Numbered from the stretch's first letter, positions 34,900 through 43,199 are shown. The stretch is DNA of 64,000 bases from Azospirillum brasilense (GCF_007827795.1 NZ_VITI01000013.1:86432-150431), one strand, 5' to 3'. The notes: generated by a model from the sequence alone, not told the origin. Program-made: numbers and translations.

Positions 34900-36174
34900 T
34901 CAGGCGCGCTTGCCCCAGCCCGGCATCGGGAACACCGGGTCCATCTCTGCGGAGCCCTTGGGCAGGACCACGGTCGGGCGCAGGTTGCGGTTCTGCAGGC
35001 AGGCGGAGACGAGTTGGGTGTTCTGCCCCTTCTCGTCGAAGGTGATGGCCGGGCCGACCATCATCTTGTCCTTCAGGTTGGTCTGGCGCAGCGCCTCCAG
35101 CAAGGTGGCCGGCTCCGCGGTCCCGGCGCGCTTGAAGGCGTCGGCGGCGACCAGGATCGCCTCCAGCGTGAAGGCGACATTGAAGGCGTAGCCCTCGAAC
35201 CGGTCGTTCGGATACTGCTTCTTGAAGGCCGCCTCGACGCGCTTGGTCAACTCCGCCTTTGGGTCGTACCAGGGCAGATTGGTGATGGCGTAGTCGGCGT
35301 ACTTGCCCAGCACCTTGTAGAACTGCTCGTCATACAGGCCGGGCGAGCCGGGGGAGACGATGCCCTTCGGCTCCCACCGCTGCTTGACCATCTCGCGCAC
35401 CAGCATGATGGCGTCGTTGGCGCGGGTGGTGACGATGGCGAGTTCGGCGCCCGTCGCCTTGGCCTTGGCCACCTCGACCGCGAGGTCCTGGGCCTTGGGG
35501 TCGTAGGAGATGCTGTCGACGATGCCGAAGGGCATGTCCAGCTTCGGGAACAGGGCGTCCATCGCCTGCTTGTTCGCCATGCCGAAGGTGTCGTTGGCGT
35601 GCAGGAACACCGCCGTCTTCGGGGTGACGCCGCTGACCGCGAACAGGTCCTTCATCAGCGCCAGCCCGTTGGTGACGAGCATGGTGGAGGTCGGAAAGTT
35701 GCGGAAAACGGTCTTGTAGCCCTGCTCGGTCAGGCGGTCGGCGGCGGCGATGTTCATCACCAGCGGGACGCCGCGCTGTTCGCAGACCTGGGCGGCGGCG
35801 GCGGTCTGGCCGCTGTCGAAGGCGCCGACGATGACGTTCGCGCCGTCGTTGATCAGCTTCTCGGCGCGCGAGCGGGCGACGTCGACGTTCGATTCGGTGT
35901 CGGCGGACAGGATCTCGACCTTGTAGCCGAGTTCGCCGAGGATGGCCGGCGCGATCTCGGCGCCGCGCTGGCAGGCCTGGCCCGCCTGGGCGAGCAGGCC
36001 GGAGCGGGGCAGCAGCACGCCCACCTTCAGCGCGGTGCCCTGCGCGAAGGCCGGCGCCCGGCCGAAGGCGGCGAGCGCGCCGGCCGAGAGGGCGACCGAG
36101 GCCGCGGCGGTGCCGAACTGACGGCGGGTGAGTCCTCCCATGGACCCATTCTTGCTGATGCGATGATCGTTCAT
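34900..36174 (-). CDS. Branched-chain amino acid-type ABC substrate-binding protein (Tat export)
   Basis: The 424-residue periplasmic binding protein is a type-I two-lobe receptor of the LivJ/LivK class (Peripla_BP_6). The signal has a twin arginine, LTRRQFGTAAASVALS, and a cleavage site near APAFAQ, pointing to Tat export of a folded protein. Mature features are KVGVLLPRSGLLAQAGQ, then GANVIVGAFDSGQTAAAA and PLVMNIAAADRLTEQGY. An alternative start is an internal ATG before GGLTRRQF. It probably feeds livH-livM-livG, which lie downstream on the same strand but not contiguously. Substrate could be branched-chain amino acids, amides or aromatic acids. Confidence 0.88.
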   Translation of the reverse strand: MNDHRISKNGSMGGLTRRQFGTAAASVALSAGALAAFGRAPAFAQGTALKVGVLLPRSGLLAQAGQACQRGAEIAPAILGELGYKVEILSADTESNVDVARSRAEKLINDGANVIVGAFDSGQTAAAAQVCEQRGVPLVMNIAAADRLTEQGYKTVFRNFPTSTMLVTNGLALMKDLFAVSGVTPKTAVFLHANDTFGMANKQAMDALFPKLDMPFGIVDSISYDPKAQDLAVEVAKAKATGAELAIVTTRANDAIMLVREMVKQRWEPKGIVSPGSPGLYDEQFYKVLGKYADYAITNLPWYDPKAELTKRVEAAFKKQYPNDRFEGYAFNVAFTLEAILVAADAFKRAGTAEPATLLEALRQTNLKDKMMVGPAITFDEKGQNTQLVSACLQNRNLRPTVVLPKGSAEMDPVFPMPGWGKRA

Positions 36175-36288
36175 TATCGGGTGTTTCCCTGAGGCATGGT
36201 CCCGGAGCGGATGATTTCCCCGCAATTGCCTTTGTGTCAAAGTGGAATCCACCGGAAGGCGACACACGGACGAGACGGACCCCACCGA

Positions 36289-37695
36289 ATGGCGACCATC
36301 GAGGAGGCGCTGGGCATCGCGCTCGACCATCTGAAGGCCGGGCGTGCGGCGGAGGCGGGGGACCTGTACCGGCGAATCCTGGACGCCGATCCCGACAACC
36401 CGGAGGCTCTGCACCGGCTGGGCCTGCTCGCCGCGCTCGGCGGCGACCGGGAGCGCGGCATGGCGATGATCGCGCGTTCGGTGGATCGGGACGGCGGCGA
36501 CGCCGACGCGCACTTCAACCTGGGCGCCCTGCTCCACGTCGCCCTGCGGACGGAGGAGGCGATCGCCGCCTACCGCCGTGCGCTGGCGCTGCGCCCCGAC
36601 TTTCCCGACGCCGAGTATCACCTGAGCGAGGCCCTGCAGGCCATCGGCCGCATTGGCGAGGCGCTGGAGGTGCTGGACGCGCTTCTGGCCCGCCACCCGC
36701 ATTTCGTCCCCGGCTGGCGGCAGAAGGGCGACATCGAGGCTGATCTCGGCCGCCCCGGCGCCGCCGTGTCCTTCTACGAAATGGCGCTCGCCATCGACCC
36801 GCATGACGAAGGGGCGCGGGAGCGGCTGGCGGCGCAGGCCGCGGCCTTCCGCGCCCGCCGGGCGGTCCTCGACGGGGCCGGGCCGGACGGGCGGCTGGAC
36901 CTGCGCGACGTCACCGTCCTGGTCCCCTTCCGCGCCGACAGCGCCGACCGCAAGCGCAACCTGCGCTGGATCGTCTCCTTCCTCCTCAAGCACGCCGACA
37001 CCACCGTCCTGATCGGCGAGGACAAGGCCGGGCCGAGCGACGTCGCCGACGCGCTGGGGCCGGAGCTGGCCGCCCGCTGCCGTCATCTGCATCTGACCGG
37101 CAACGACACGCCCTTCACCCACAAGGCCCACCTCCTCAACCGCATGGTCGAGGCGGCGGAGACCCCCATCGTCGCCCTGCACGACACCGACGTCGTGGTC
37201 GATCCCGTGCAGTACGCGCTGGCCCGCGACGCGGTGCGCGGCGGGGCGGCCATGGCCTTTCCCTACAACGGGCTGTTCTTCTGGATTCTGGGGCGGGAGG
37301 TGCACCGGTTCGGCCACACCCTGTCGGCGGCTCCGCTGAACGCGGTCTGCCCGCGCTTCCCGCTGATGCACCGCGACTCGCCGGGCGGCGGCGCCTTCTT
37401 CGACCGGACGGCGCTGCTGGCGGCCGGCGGCTACAACGAGCGCTTCGTCTCCTGGGGCTACGAGGACGACGAGATCGTCGAGCGGCTGCGCCGGCTGGGC
37501 CTGCGGGTCGAGCGGGTTTCCGGGCCGCTGTACCATCTGGAGCACGCGCGGCCCGAGAACTCCACCGATCGCAACCCCTTCATCGACGCCAACAAGGCGG
37601 AGTTGGAGCGCATCCAGGCCATGGACGCCGACGCGCTGCGCGCCGAGATCGCCGCCGGCCGCCTGCGCCGCCCGCTGTTCTCCAGCGCCGGATAG
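36289..37695 (+). CDS. TPR protein fused to GT2/GT7-type glycosyltransferase
   Basis: The 468-residue protein has four or five tetratricopeptide repeats in residues 1-190 (for example GRAAEAGDLYRRILDADPDN) and a C-terminal GT-A domain. VLVPFRADSADRKRNLRW opens the fold near residue 208, LHDTDVVVDP supplies the DxD-like metal site, and GGGAFFDRTALLAAGGYNER with SWGYEDDEIVERL is the galactosyltransferase-type C-terminal motif. The N-terminus MATIEEALGIALDHLKAGR matches the other two TPR proteins of this window. Divergent from the binding-protein gene. Acceptor unknown; flagellin or surface glycan is plausible. Confidence 0.85.
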   Translation: MATIEEALGIALDHLKAGRAAEAGDLYRRILDADPDNPEALHRLGLLAALGGDRERGMAMIARSVDRDGGDADAHFNLGALLHVALRTEEAIAAYRRALALRPDFPDAEYHLSEALQAIGRIGEALEVLDALLARHPHFVPGWRQKGDIEADLGRPGAAVSFYEMALAIDPHDEGARERLAAQAAAFRARRAVLDGAGPDGRLDLRDVTVLVPFRADSADRKRNLRWIVSFLLKHADTTVLIGEDKAGPSDVADALGPELAARCRHLHLTGNDTPFTHKAHLLNRMVEAAETPIVALHDTDVVVDPVQYALARDAVRGGAAMAFPYNGLFFWILGREVHRFGHTLSAAPLNAVCPRFPLMHRDSPGGGAFFDRTALLAAGGYNERFVSWGYEDDEIVERLRRLGLRVERVSGPLYHLEHARPENSTDRNPFIDANKAELERIQAMDADALRAEIAAGRLRRPLFSSAG

Positions 37696-37718
37696 GGGCG
37701 GCCAGCGGGACGCCGGGG

Positions 37719-38087
37719 TCAGCCGGCCTTGTCCTCGTCCAATCGATTCCCGGCGAACTGGTCGAACGCCTCCGTCGCCATGGCGGCGTACATCACCGAC
37801 GGGCCGGCGCCCATGTAGATCGCCATGCCCAGCGTCTCCATCACCTCCTCCCGGCTGGCGCCCTGCTGAACGGCGGCCTGGGCGTGGAAGGCGACGCAGG
37901 CGTCGCAGCGCGTCGCCACCCCGATGGCCAGCGCGATCAGCTCCTTCGTCTTGGTGTCCAGCGCCTTGGCCTCCAGCGCCGCCCTGGCGATGGCCGAGAA
38001 GCCCTTCATCACCTCCGGAGCGCCGCCGCGCAGCTCCCGCACCGCGCCGGACATGTCCTTCGCCATCTGCGGCCAGTCCTTCACCAT
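37719..38087 (-). CDS. AhpD-like carboxymuconolactone decarboxylase family protein
   Basis: This 122-residue CMD-family protein has the redox site RCDACVAFHAQAAV (CxxC and His) and the TKELIALAIGVAT helix. It is the second such protein here (the first at 8717) but of the short gamma-CMD-like kind. It begins with MVKDWPQMAKDMSGAVREL, and the start at 38087 is downstream of an AT-rich promoter region containing a perfect 14-base palindrome. A redox or detoxification role is likely; the substrate is unknown. Confidence 0.87.
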   Translation of the reverse strand: MVKDWPQMAKDMSGAVRELRGGAPEVMKGFSAIARAALEAKALDTKTKELIALAIGVATRCDACVAFHAQAAVQQGASREEVMETLGMAIYMGAGPSVMYAAMATEAFDQFAGNRLDEDKAG

Positions 38088-38107
38088 GGCTTCGACTCTC
38101 TTCTAAT

Positions 38108-38121
38108 TTAGTAATTACTAA
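38108..38121. promoter_or_regulatory. Perfect 14-base AT palindrome, probable operator
   Basis: TTAGTAATTACTAA is a perfect palindrome in the spacer between the AhpD-like gene and the divergent endonuclease III gene, 20 bases upstream of the AhpD-like start. Its AT richness stands out from the GC-rich surroundings. Sites of this form are bound by MarR- or ArsR-family repressors in other bacteria. No such regulator is encoded nearby, so the assignment is inference. Confidence 0.6.
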
Positions 38122-38219
38122 TATATAGAAATCGCGTTGTGTTGCAAAGGGGAATGGGGAGCAACCCTGCCCTGCCCGCTGTTTCGGTGTGGCTCCCTTC
38201 ACCATGCCAGCGACCGACC

Positions 38220-38912
38220 ATGCCTCTGCGCTCCGCGCCCCCTCTCGCCGACAAGGAACCCTTCGACATCGACGAGGCGTTCCGGCGCCTGCGCCAAGCC
38301 GTGGCCGGACGCCCGAAGGCCGCGATGTTCGCGCTGCGCGACCGCGGCTACGGCAGCCCCTTCGAGCAGCTGGTCGGCAGCCTGATCTCCGCCCGCACGC
38401 GCGACGAGACGACGATGGTGGTCTGCGAGCGGCTGTTCGCGGTGGCGCGTACGCCGCAACGGATGGTCGCCTTGACGCCGGAGGAGCTGACACGCTTGCT
38501 CGACGGCGCGACCTTTCCGGAGCCGAAGGCCCGCGACATCCGGGCTCTGTCCCGCCGGATCATCGCGGAGCATGGCGGGGTGGTGCCCGACACGCCGGAC
38601 GCGCTGATGGCCTTCCACGGAGTCGGTCCGAAGATTGCCGCGCTGACGCTGGCGGTCGGATTCGGCATTCCGGCGGTGGCGGTGGACGTGCATGTGCACC
38701 GGATCGTCAACCGCTGGGGCTTCGTCGCCGCCCCGACGCCGGAGCGCACCATGGTCGCGCTGATGGAGCTGTTGCCCCGCCATTACTGGGTGGAGATCAA
38801 CGAGCGGCTGGTGCCCTTCGGCAAGTGGATCTGCACCGGCGACCGCCCGCGCTGCTCGACCTGCGCCATGCTGTCCATGTGCCGGCAGGTGGGGGTGACG
38901 ACCCATCGCTGA
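38220..38912 (+). CDS. Endonuclease III-family DNA glycosylase
   Basis: This 230-residue HhH-GPD base-excision enzyme has a helix-hairpin-helix with the catalytic-type Lys in GVGPKIAALTLA and the Asp in AVDVHVHRIVNRWG. Four cysteines fit a 4Fe-4S cluster, C-x6-C-x2-C-x5-C (ICTGDRPRCSTCAMLSMC). The hairpin LPGVGRKTA and VDTH of classical Nth are changed to FHGVGPKIA and VDVH, so this may be a paralogue with a different lesion preference rather than the housekeeping enzyme. The start at 38220 (MPLRSAPP) is chosen over an upstream in-frame ATG that would add a leader with no family similarity. Confidence 0.87.
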   Translation: MPLRSAPPLADKEPFDIDEAFRRLRQAVAGRPKAAMFALRDRGYGSPFEQLVGSLISARTRDETTMVVCERLFAVARTPQRMVALTPEELTRLLDGATFPEPKARDIRALSRRIIAEHGGVVPDTPDALMAFHGVGPKIAALTLAVGFGIPAVAVDVHVHRIVNRWGFVAAPTPERTMVALMELLPRHYWVEINERLVPFGKWICTGDRPRCSTCAMLSMCRQVGVTTHR

Positions 38913-39054
38913 GGCGGCGCAGCCCCCAGCTGCCACACTTCGCCGCAGGTCGCGACAGCCGGTTGCGGTTCATCACTGTTTTTCTTCATTTTCGGCATAC
39001 TGCCACAGATATGCAGCCAAAGTCTTTTCAAGACCACGGCATGGAGCGCACGCG

Positions 39055-39510
39055 ATGATCGTGAGAAACTGTTTGCCGACGGTGGCCATCCTTCGCACCG
39101 CCCTGGCCGCCGCCGCGCTCCTCGCCCTGGTCGGCGGGGCCTCCGCGCAGGACAAGCCAGCGGCGCCGGGGCCGATCGTCAAGACCCTGCTTCAGGCCAC
39201 GACCACCGCGGACGGCAAGGCCTTCGCCTACCCGGACGGGAAACCTCTGGTGACGGCGCGGCTGGTCGAACTGCCGCCCGGCGGTGAGATCATCCGCCAC
39301 CGGCACGCCGTTTCGCCGTTCATCTACATCCTGGAGGGCGAGTTGACCATCGCCAGCGACAGCATGCCGACGCAGGTCTACAAGGCTGGCGATTCCTACA
39401 TCGAGCAGGCGGCGTGGCACAGCGGCCGCAACCTGAGCGACAAGCCGGTGCGGCTGCTGTCGGTCTATCCCAGCGCGGAGGGCGTCGCCCTGTCCGAACG
39501 CCCGCAATAG
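39055..39510 (+). CDS. Exported cupin-domain protein
   Basis: The 151-residue protein has a signal peptide (LRTALAAAALLALVGGASAQ) and a single cupin-2 barrel. The metal-ligand motif is seen as GGEIIRHRHAVSPFIYILEGE, shortened here to its key parts: HRH, then the glutamate in ILEGE. The later half has EQAAWHSGRNLSDKPVR. It is probably periplasmic and may bind a metal or small ligand; no enzyme activity can be assigned. It stands alone between the endonuclease gene and a zinc-ribbon gene, with 142 bases upstream. Confidence 0.8.
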   Translation: MIVRNCLPTVAILRTALAAAALLALVGGASAQDKPAAPGPIVKTLLQATTTADGKAFAYPDGKPLVTARLVELPPGGEIIRHRHAVSPFIYILEGELTIASDSMPTQVYKAGDSYIEQAAWHSGRNLSDKPVRLLSVYPSAEGVALSERPQ

Positions 39511-39622
39511 ACCCGTTCCCCAGGCCGGAGCGCGGCGGTTTGATTCACGTCATCGCGGGGAGCGGCGAAGCTCGGCCATGGTCGCCACCCCTCCGTTGTC
39601 CATTCCACCCAGGGACCCCGCG

Positions 39623-39865
39623 ATGATCCTCTACGCCCTGCGCTGCGCCTGCGGCCATGAATTCGAACAATGGTTCAAGAACATGGCCGATTACGACACC
39701 CGCAAGGCCGATGGCCTGTCCTGCCCGTCCTGCGGCGGGACCGAGGTGTCGAAGGCGATCATGGCGCCGCGCGTCGGCGCGTCCAAGCCGGCACCGGCGC
39801 CGATGCCCGCCTGCAACCCGTCCGGATGCGGCAACACCATGTGCCCGATGTCGCAGATGGCCTGA
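39623..39865 (+). CDS. DUF1178-like zinc-ribbon protein, short form
   Basis: The 80-residue protein matches the N-terminal half of the DUF1178 family: MILYALRCACGHEFEQWFKN, YDTRKADGLSCPSCGG and VSKAIMAPRV. Two CxC/CxxC pairs form a zinc ribbon. Full-length members are about 140-150 residues; here the rest is replaced by a Pro/Ala linker and a cysteine-rich tail, ACNPSGCGNTMCPMSQMA. The ATG at 39623 gives the family N-terminus; the frame is open upstream. Function is unknown. It resembles FmdB-type ribbons as an alternative. Confidence 0.75.
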   Translation: MILYALRCACGHEFEQWFKNMADYDTRKADGLSCPSCGGTEVSKAIMAPRVGASKPAPAPMPACNPSGCGNTMCPMSQMA

Positions 39866-39877
39866 GAAGACGGAGTC

Positions 39878-40783
39878 TTACCGCCGCCCGCGCCCACCGC
39901 TGCTGAGCGGCGGCAGGGCACCGGTGGTCAACTCCTCCCGACGGCGGCCGCTGCCGAAGCTCGGCTCGCGGCGCTGGTCGCGCGGGCCGTCGTTGCGCGG
40001 CGCCGGCCGCGGGGCGTTGGCCCGCCCGCTGCGCCACCACGCGAAGCCGATGCCGAGCACCGTCGCCCCGATCACCCCCATTACGCCGTAGCGGGCGCCG
40101 TTGGCGGCCCAGCCCGGCAGCATCGACCCGCTGTCCGCCGCCGGCTCGACCACCGGGACCGGCTGCCCCGACGGGGTGGTCGCGGTGACGCTGGCCCGCG
40201 GCGCGGCCTGCGGCACCGGCCCCTGCCCCTGAGAGGACCCCATCACGGAGGCCACGGGGGCCGACGAGGCGGGGGCGCCGGACGGGCCGCCCGACGAAGG
40301 GCTGCCGCTGGTCACGGGCGGGCCGGCGCTGAACTGCGCGCCGCCGCCGACGCTGCCCGTCCCGCTGTCGATCCGCTGGGTGGGGGCGGCGCGGGGCACC
40401 ACCTCCCGCTGCGGTTCGCGCGGCGCCTGGCCGGGACCGCCGCCGCCGACCTTCTGCTGGGCGAGGTTCCCGACCGTCGCCGGGGCCTTGCCCTCCCGCT
40501 CGCCCATCATCTTGGCGATGGTCGCCTTGTCGAGCTGGTTGGTCACCGGCAGTCCGTGGGCGGCCTGATACTTGCCGAGCGCAGCCTTCGTCTCGGCGTG
40601 CATCTGGCCGTTGGCCCGCCCGCCGATGTTGTAGCCCTTGTCCTTCAGGATGGTCTGGGCCCATTGGATGTCCGCCGTCGATTGCGCCCGAACCGGAGCG
40701 CCCGCCAGCAGACCCGCAGCCAGAACCGGCACCACCACAGCCAACGCGACCGCGCGGCGCGCGCGGTGCGAACCACCCGTCAT
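39878..40783 (-). CDS. Peptidoglycan-binding-domain membrane protein
   Basis: The 301-residue protein has an N-terminal signal or anchor (AVALAVVVPVLAAGLLAGAP, ending VRAQ) and a PG_binding_1 domain at residues about 33-80 (IQWAQTILKDKGYNIGG, TKAALGKYQAAHGLPVTN). A long Gly/Pro/Ser-rich linker follows, with one membrane segment near 240 (GVMGVIGATVLGIGFAWW) and a basic tail. The start at 40783 has a GGAGG site six bases upstream; an upstream ATG overlaps that site. It may tether the envelope to peptidoglycan; its precise role is not known. Confidence 0.75.
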   Translation of the reverse strand: MTGGSHRARRAVALAVVVPVLAAGLLAGAPVRAQSTADIQWAQTILKDKGYNIGGRANGQMHAETKAALGKYQAAHGLPVTNQLDKATIAKMMGEREGKAPATVGNLAQQKVGGGGPGQAPREPQREVVPRAAPTQRIDSGTGSVGGGAQFSAGPPVTSGSPSSGGPSGAPASSAPVASVMGSSQGQGPVPQAAPRASVTATTPSGQPVPVVEPAADSGSMLPGWAANGARYGVMGVIGATVLGIGFAWWRSGRANAPRPAPRNDGPRDQRREPSFGSGRRREELTTGALPPLSSGGRGRR

Positions 40784-41024
40784 GACCATCCTCCGTCCGA
40801 GACACCAACCGACCATCGCCTGTCCACTATCGTGGATGCGCGACCGTGTTACCAGATTGCGGCGGATTTCCGGGCGCGATTTTTGTGCGCCTGCGTTGCG
40901 GCGGCATCAGGTCCACATCCCCCTTGGCGCCCTCGGAAGGACCGGCCAATTCTCCATCCGTTAACCAATGCGCGCGCAAAAACGTGGTATAGATCGCATG
41001 AGGCGTTTTGTGGGAGGCCGTGGC

Positions 41025-41285
41025 ATGGCGACTCTGAGACACGCGATCCTGGCGGGCGGAACGCTGTTGCTGGCGGCCTGCGGCAGCACCCCGGCCTACC
41101 GGGAGTGGACGGCCACGGAGACCACGGCGACCGCCGCCTACGACGAGTGCATCGAGCAGGTGGACAACACCATGCGTCTGCGCGGCTATCCCTACCGCCC
41201 GCTGCCGGAAACGCCGCAATTCCGCTACCGCAAGGAAATCTTCGCCCTGTGCATGCGGCGCAAGGGCTACACGGCGGACGACTGA
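41025..41285 (+). CDS. Small hypothetical lipoprotein
   Basis: An 86-residue protein with a lipoprotein signal: ATLRHAILAGGTLLLAACGS, with the lipobox LLAAC. The mature part contains YDECIEQVDNTMRLRGYPYR and EIFALCMRRKGY, giving two further cysteines likely to be paired. A GGGAGG ribosome site lies eight bases before the ATG. I recognise no named family. The 240-base region upstream is AT-richer and may hold its promoter and that of the divergent peptidoglycan-binding gene. Confidence 0.72.
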   Translation: MATLRHAILAGGTLLLAACGSTPAYREWTATETTATAAYDECIEQVDNTMRLRGYPYRPLPETPQFRYRKEIFALCMRRKGYTADD

Positions 41286-41292
41286 GCCGTCT

Positions 41293-41718
41293 TCACGATC
41301 CCGGCAGGCCGTAGCGCAGATACAGCACCCCGCCGATCAGCAGCCCGGCCAGCACCACCGCGGCATAGAATTTCAGGGGCAGCGGGACCTTCTCCCGCCG
41401 TCGCAGCCCCTTGCTCACGGTGGCGCGGGGCGCAGCCCTGGCCGGAGCGGACGGGCGGCCCATCCCGGCCGCTCCCCTCTGGTTGGGGTCGTGCAGTTCG
41501 ATGAGCTTCCAGTTGAACTCCATCCCGTCGCCGCCGGCCCCGGCGTTGTGGTCGAGTTGGATCAGGCGGAAATAGGCGCGCGGATTCACCCGCACCATCA
41601 GGTTGAAGCGGGCACGCGCGTGGTCGAGGTCCTCTCCGACCTCCAGCGTCTTCCAGCCCTTGCCGCGCGCCTTCTGGATGGCGAAGCGCGTCGGCTGGGC
41701 GGCGGCAACAGGCGCCAT
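41293..41718 (-). CDS. Hypothetical protein with C-terminal membrane anchor
   Basis: The 141-residue protein has a soluble N-terminal part (RFAIQKARGKGWKTLEVGED, then MVRVNPRAYFRLIQLDHN and MEFNWKLIELHDP), a Pro/Ala/Arg linker, and one C-terminal transmembrane helix (LKFYAAVVLAGLLIGGVLYL). It looks like a tail-anchored inner-membrane protein. No family is recognised. It ends 7 bases from the convergent lipoprotein gene and starts 32 bases downstream of the GH1 gene stop, so it may be co-transcribed with that gene. Confidence 0.65.
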   Translation of the reverse strand: MAPVAAAQPTRFAIQKARGKGWKTLEVGEDLDHARARFNLMVRVNPRAYFRLIQLDHNAGAGGDGMEFNWKLIELHDPNQRGAAGMGRPSAPARAAPRATVSKGLRRREKVPLPLKFYAAVVLAGLLIGGVLYLRYGLPGS

Positions 41719-41750
41719 GATCGCAGCACCATCCCCTTAAACCGCGCCCC

Positions 41751-43199
41751 TCACACCGAGGTCGGAACGCCCTTCCTCCGGATCACGTCGGCGTACCAAT
41801 GGTAACTGGCCTTGGGACGGCGCTCCAGGGTCTGGCGGTCCACCTCGATCAGGCCAAAGCGGCGCTGATAGCCCTCGGCCCACTCGAAATTGTCCAGCAG
41901 GCTCCACACGAACCAGCCCCGCAGGTCGACTCCCTCCTCCAGCGCCTGATGACCGGCCAGCATGTGGCGGCGCAGGTAGCTGATGCGGTCGTTGTCCTGG
42001 ACGAAGCCCTTCGGCCCGGTCTGATCGGGGTAGGCAGCGCCGTTCTCCATCACATAGACCGGCGGGTTGCCGTATTCCTGCTTCAGCTCGATGAGGAACT
42101 CGGCGATTCCGTCGGGCTCCACCGGCCAGCCCATCCCGGTCGTCGGCGTGCCCTCCGGCGGGGAGCCATAGCCGGTGCCGAACAGGCCCGCCGGGTCCGG
42201 CTGCTGGTGCATACGGCTGTAGTAGTTGATGCCCAGGAAGTCGATGGGCTGGCGGATCGCCTCCAGGTCGCCGGCCTTGACCAGCGGGGCGAAGCCGTCG
42301 CGCAGCAGCTCCGGATACTCGCCGCGCAGCAGCGGGTCGAGGCAGGCGCGGTTCCACACCGCGTCCCACATCAGCGAGGCCGCGTAATTGGCGTCCAGCC
42401 CGCCGACCGGCCACACCGGCTGGAGCGACAGCACGGTGCCGAGCTGCCAGTCCTTGCCGCCGCCCGCCGCCCGCAGCGCCTTCAGCGCCATCCCCTGGGC
42501 GAGATTCTGGTGGTGGATCGCCTTGAAGTAATTCCCCTTGCCGATCAGTCCCGGCGCGTGCCCACCCAGCCCGTGGCCGAAGATGGCGTGGACGGACGGC
42601 TCGTTCAGCATGGTCCAGTGCTTGGCCCGGTCGCCGATCCGCGCGGCGACGATCTGGGCGTAGTCGGTGAACCAGCCGGCGATGTCCCGGTTGGTCCAGC
42701 CGCCGCGGTCCTGAAGCGCCTGGGGCAGGTCCCAATGGTACAGGCAGGGCCAGGGCGCGATGCCCTTGGTCAGCAGCGCGTCGGTCAGCCGGTCGTAGAA
42801 GTCCAGCCCCTCGGCGTTGGCCGGGCCGGTGCCGGTCGGCTGGACGCGCGGCCAGGCGACGGAGAAGCGGTAGGCGTTCATCCCCGCCTTCGCCATCAGA
42901 TCGACGTCCTCGGCGTAGCGGTTGTAATGGTCGCAGGCCACGTCGCCGGTGTCGCCGTTCGCCACCTTGCCGAAGGAATGGCTGAAGCTGTCCCAGACGC
43001 TGGGGCCGCGCCCGCCCGCGGTCACCGCCCCCTCGATCTGGTAGGAGGAGGTCGAGGCGCCCCAGACGAACTTGTCGGGGAATGCGGCCAGCACTTCCGA
43101 CGGCTGGGCCACCGCGGCGCGGCGCGTGGTCAGAAAGGCCCCGGCCGAGGCCGCCAGACCAGTGGCCGCCGCCGCCTTCAGGAAACTCCGCCGCCGCAT
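41751..43199 (-). CDS. Tat-exported GH1 beta-glucosidase
   Basis: The 482-residue glycoside hydrolase family 1 enzyme has a Tat signal (MRRRSFLKAAAATGLAAS). The barrel starts at FVWGASTSSYQIEGAV, a GH1 hallmark. The acid/base Glu is in TMLNEPSVHA, and the nucleophile Glu is in VYVMENGAAY, where TENG is usual. It probably hydrolyses beta-glucosides from plant material in the periplasm, which fits a root-associated lifestyle. Most bacterial GH1 enzymes are cytoplasmic, so the Tat leader is notable. The promoter would lie in the 143 bases shared with the divergent HIG1-like gene. Confidence 0.93.
   Translation of the reverse strand: MRRRSFLKAAAATGLAASAGAFLTTRRAAVAQPSEVLAAFPDKFVWGASTSSYQIEGAVTAGGRGPSVWDSFSHSFGKVANGDTGDVACDHYNRYAEDVDLMAKAGMNAYRFSVAWPRVQPTGTGPANAEGLDFYDRLTDALLTKGIAPWPCLYHWDLPQALQDRGGWTNRDIAGWFTDYAQIVAARIGDRAKHWTMLNEPSVHAIFGHGLGGHAPGLIGKGNYFKAIHHQNLAQGMALKALRAAGGGKDWQLGTVLSLQPVWPVGGLDANYAASLMWDAVWNRACLDPLLRGEYPELLRDGFAPLVKAGDLEAIRQPIDFLGINYYSRMHQQPDPAGLFGTGYGSPPEGTPTTGMGWPVEPDGIAEFLIELKQEYGNPPVYVMENGAAYPDQTGPKGFVQDNDRISYLRRHMLAGHQALEEGVDLRGWFVWSLLDNFEWAEGYQRRFGLIEVDRQTLERRPKASYHWYADVIRRKGVPTSV

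Noticed and set aside
34900..38493. A 1197-codon open frame on the minus strand spanning the binding protein and beyond.
   Set aside because: Only the last third is the binding protein, starting at its own Tat signal. The rest is antisense to a TPR-glycosyltransferase gene, crosses the AhpD-like gene in another frame and is Arg/Pro/Ala-rich, as expected for shadows in high-GC DNA.
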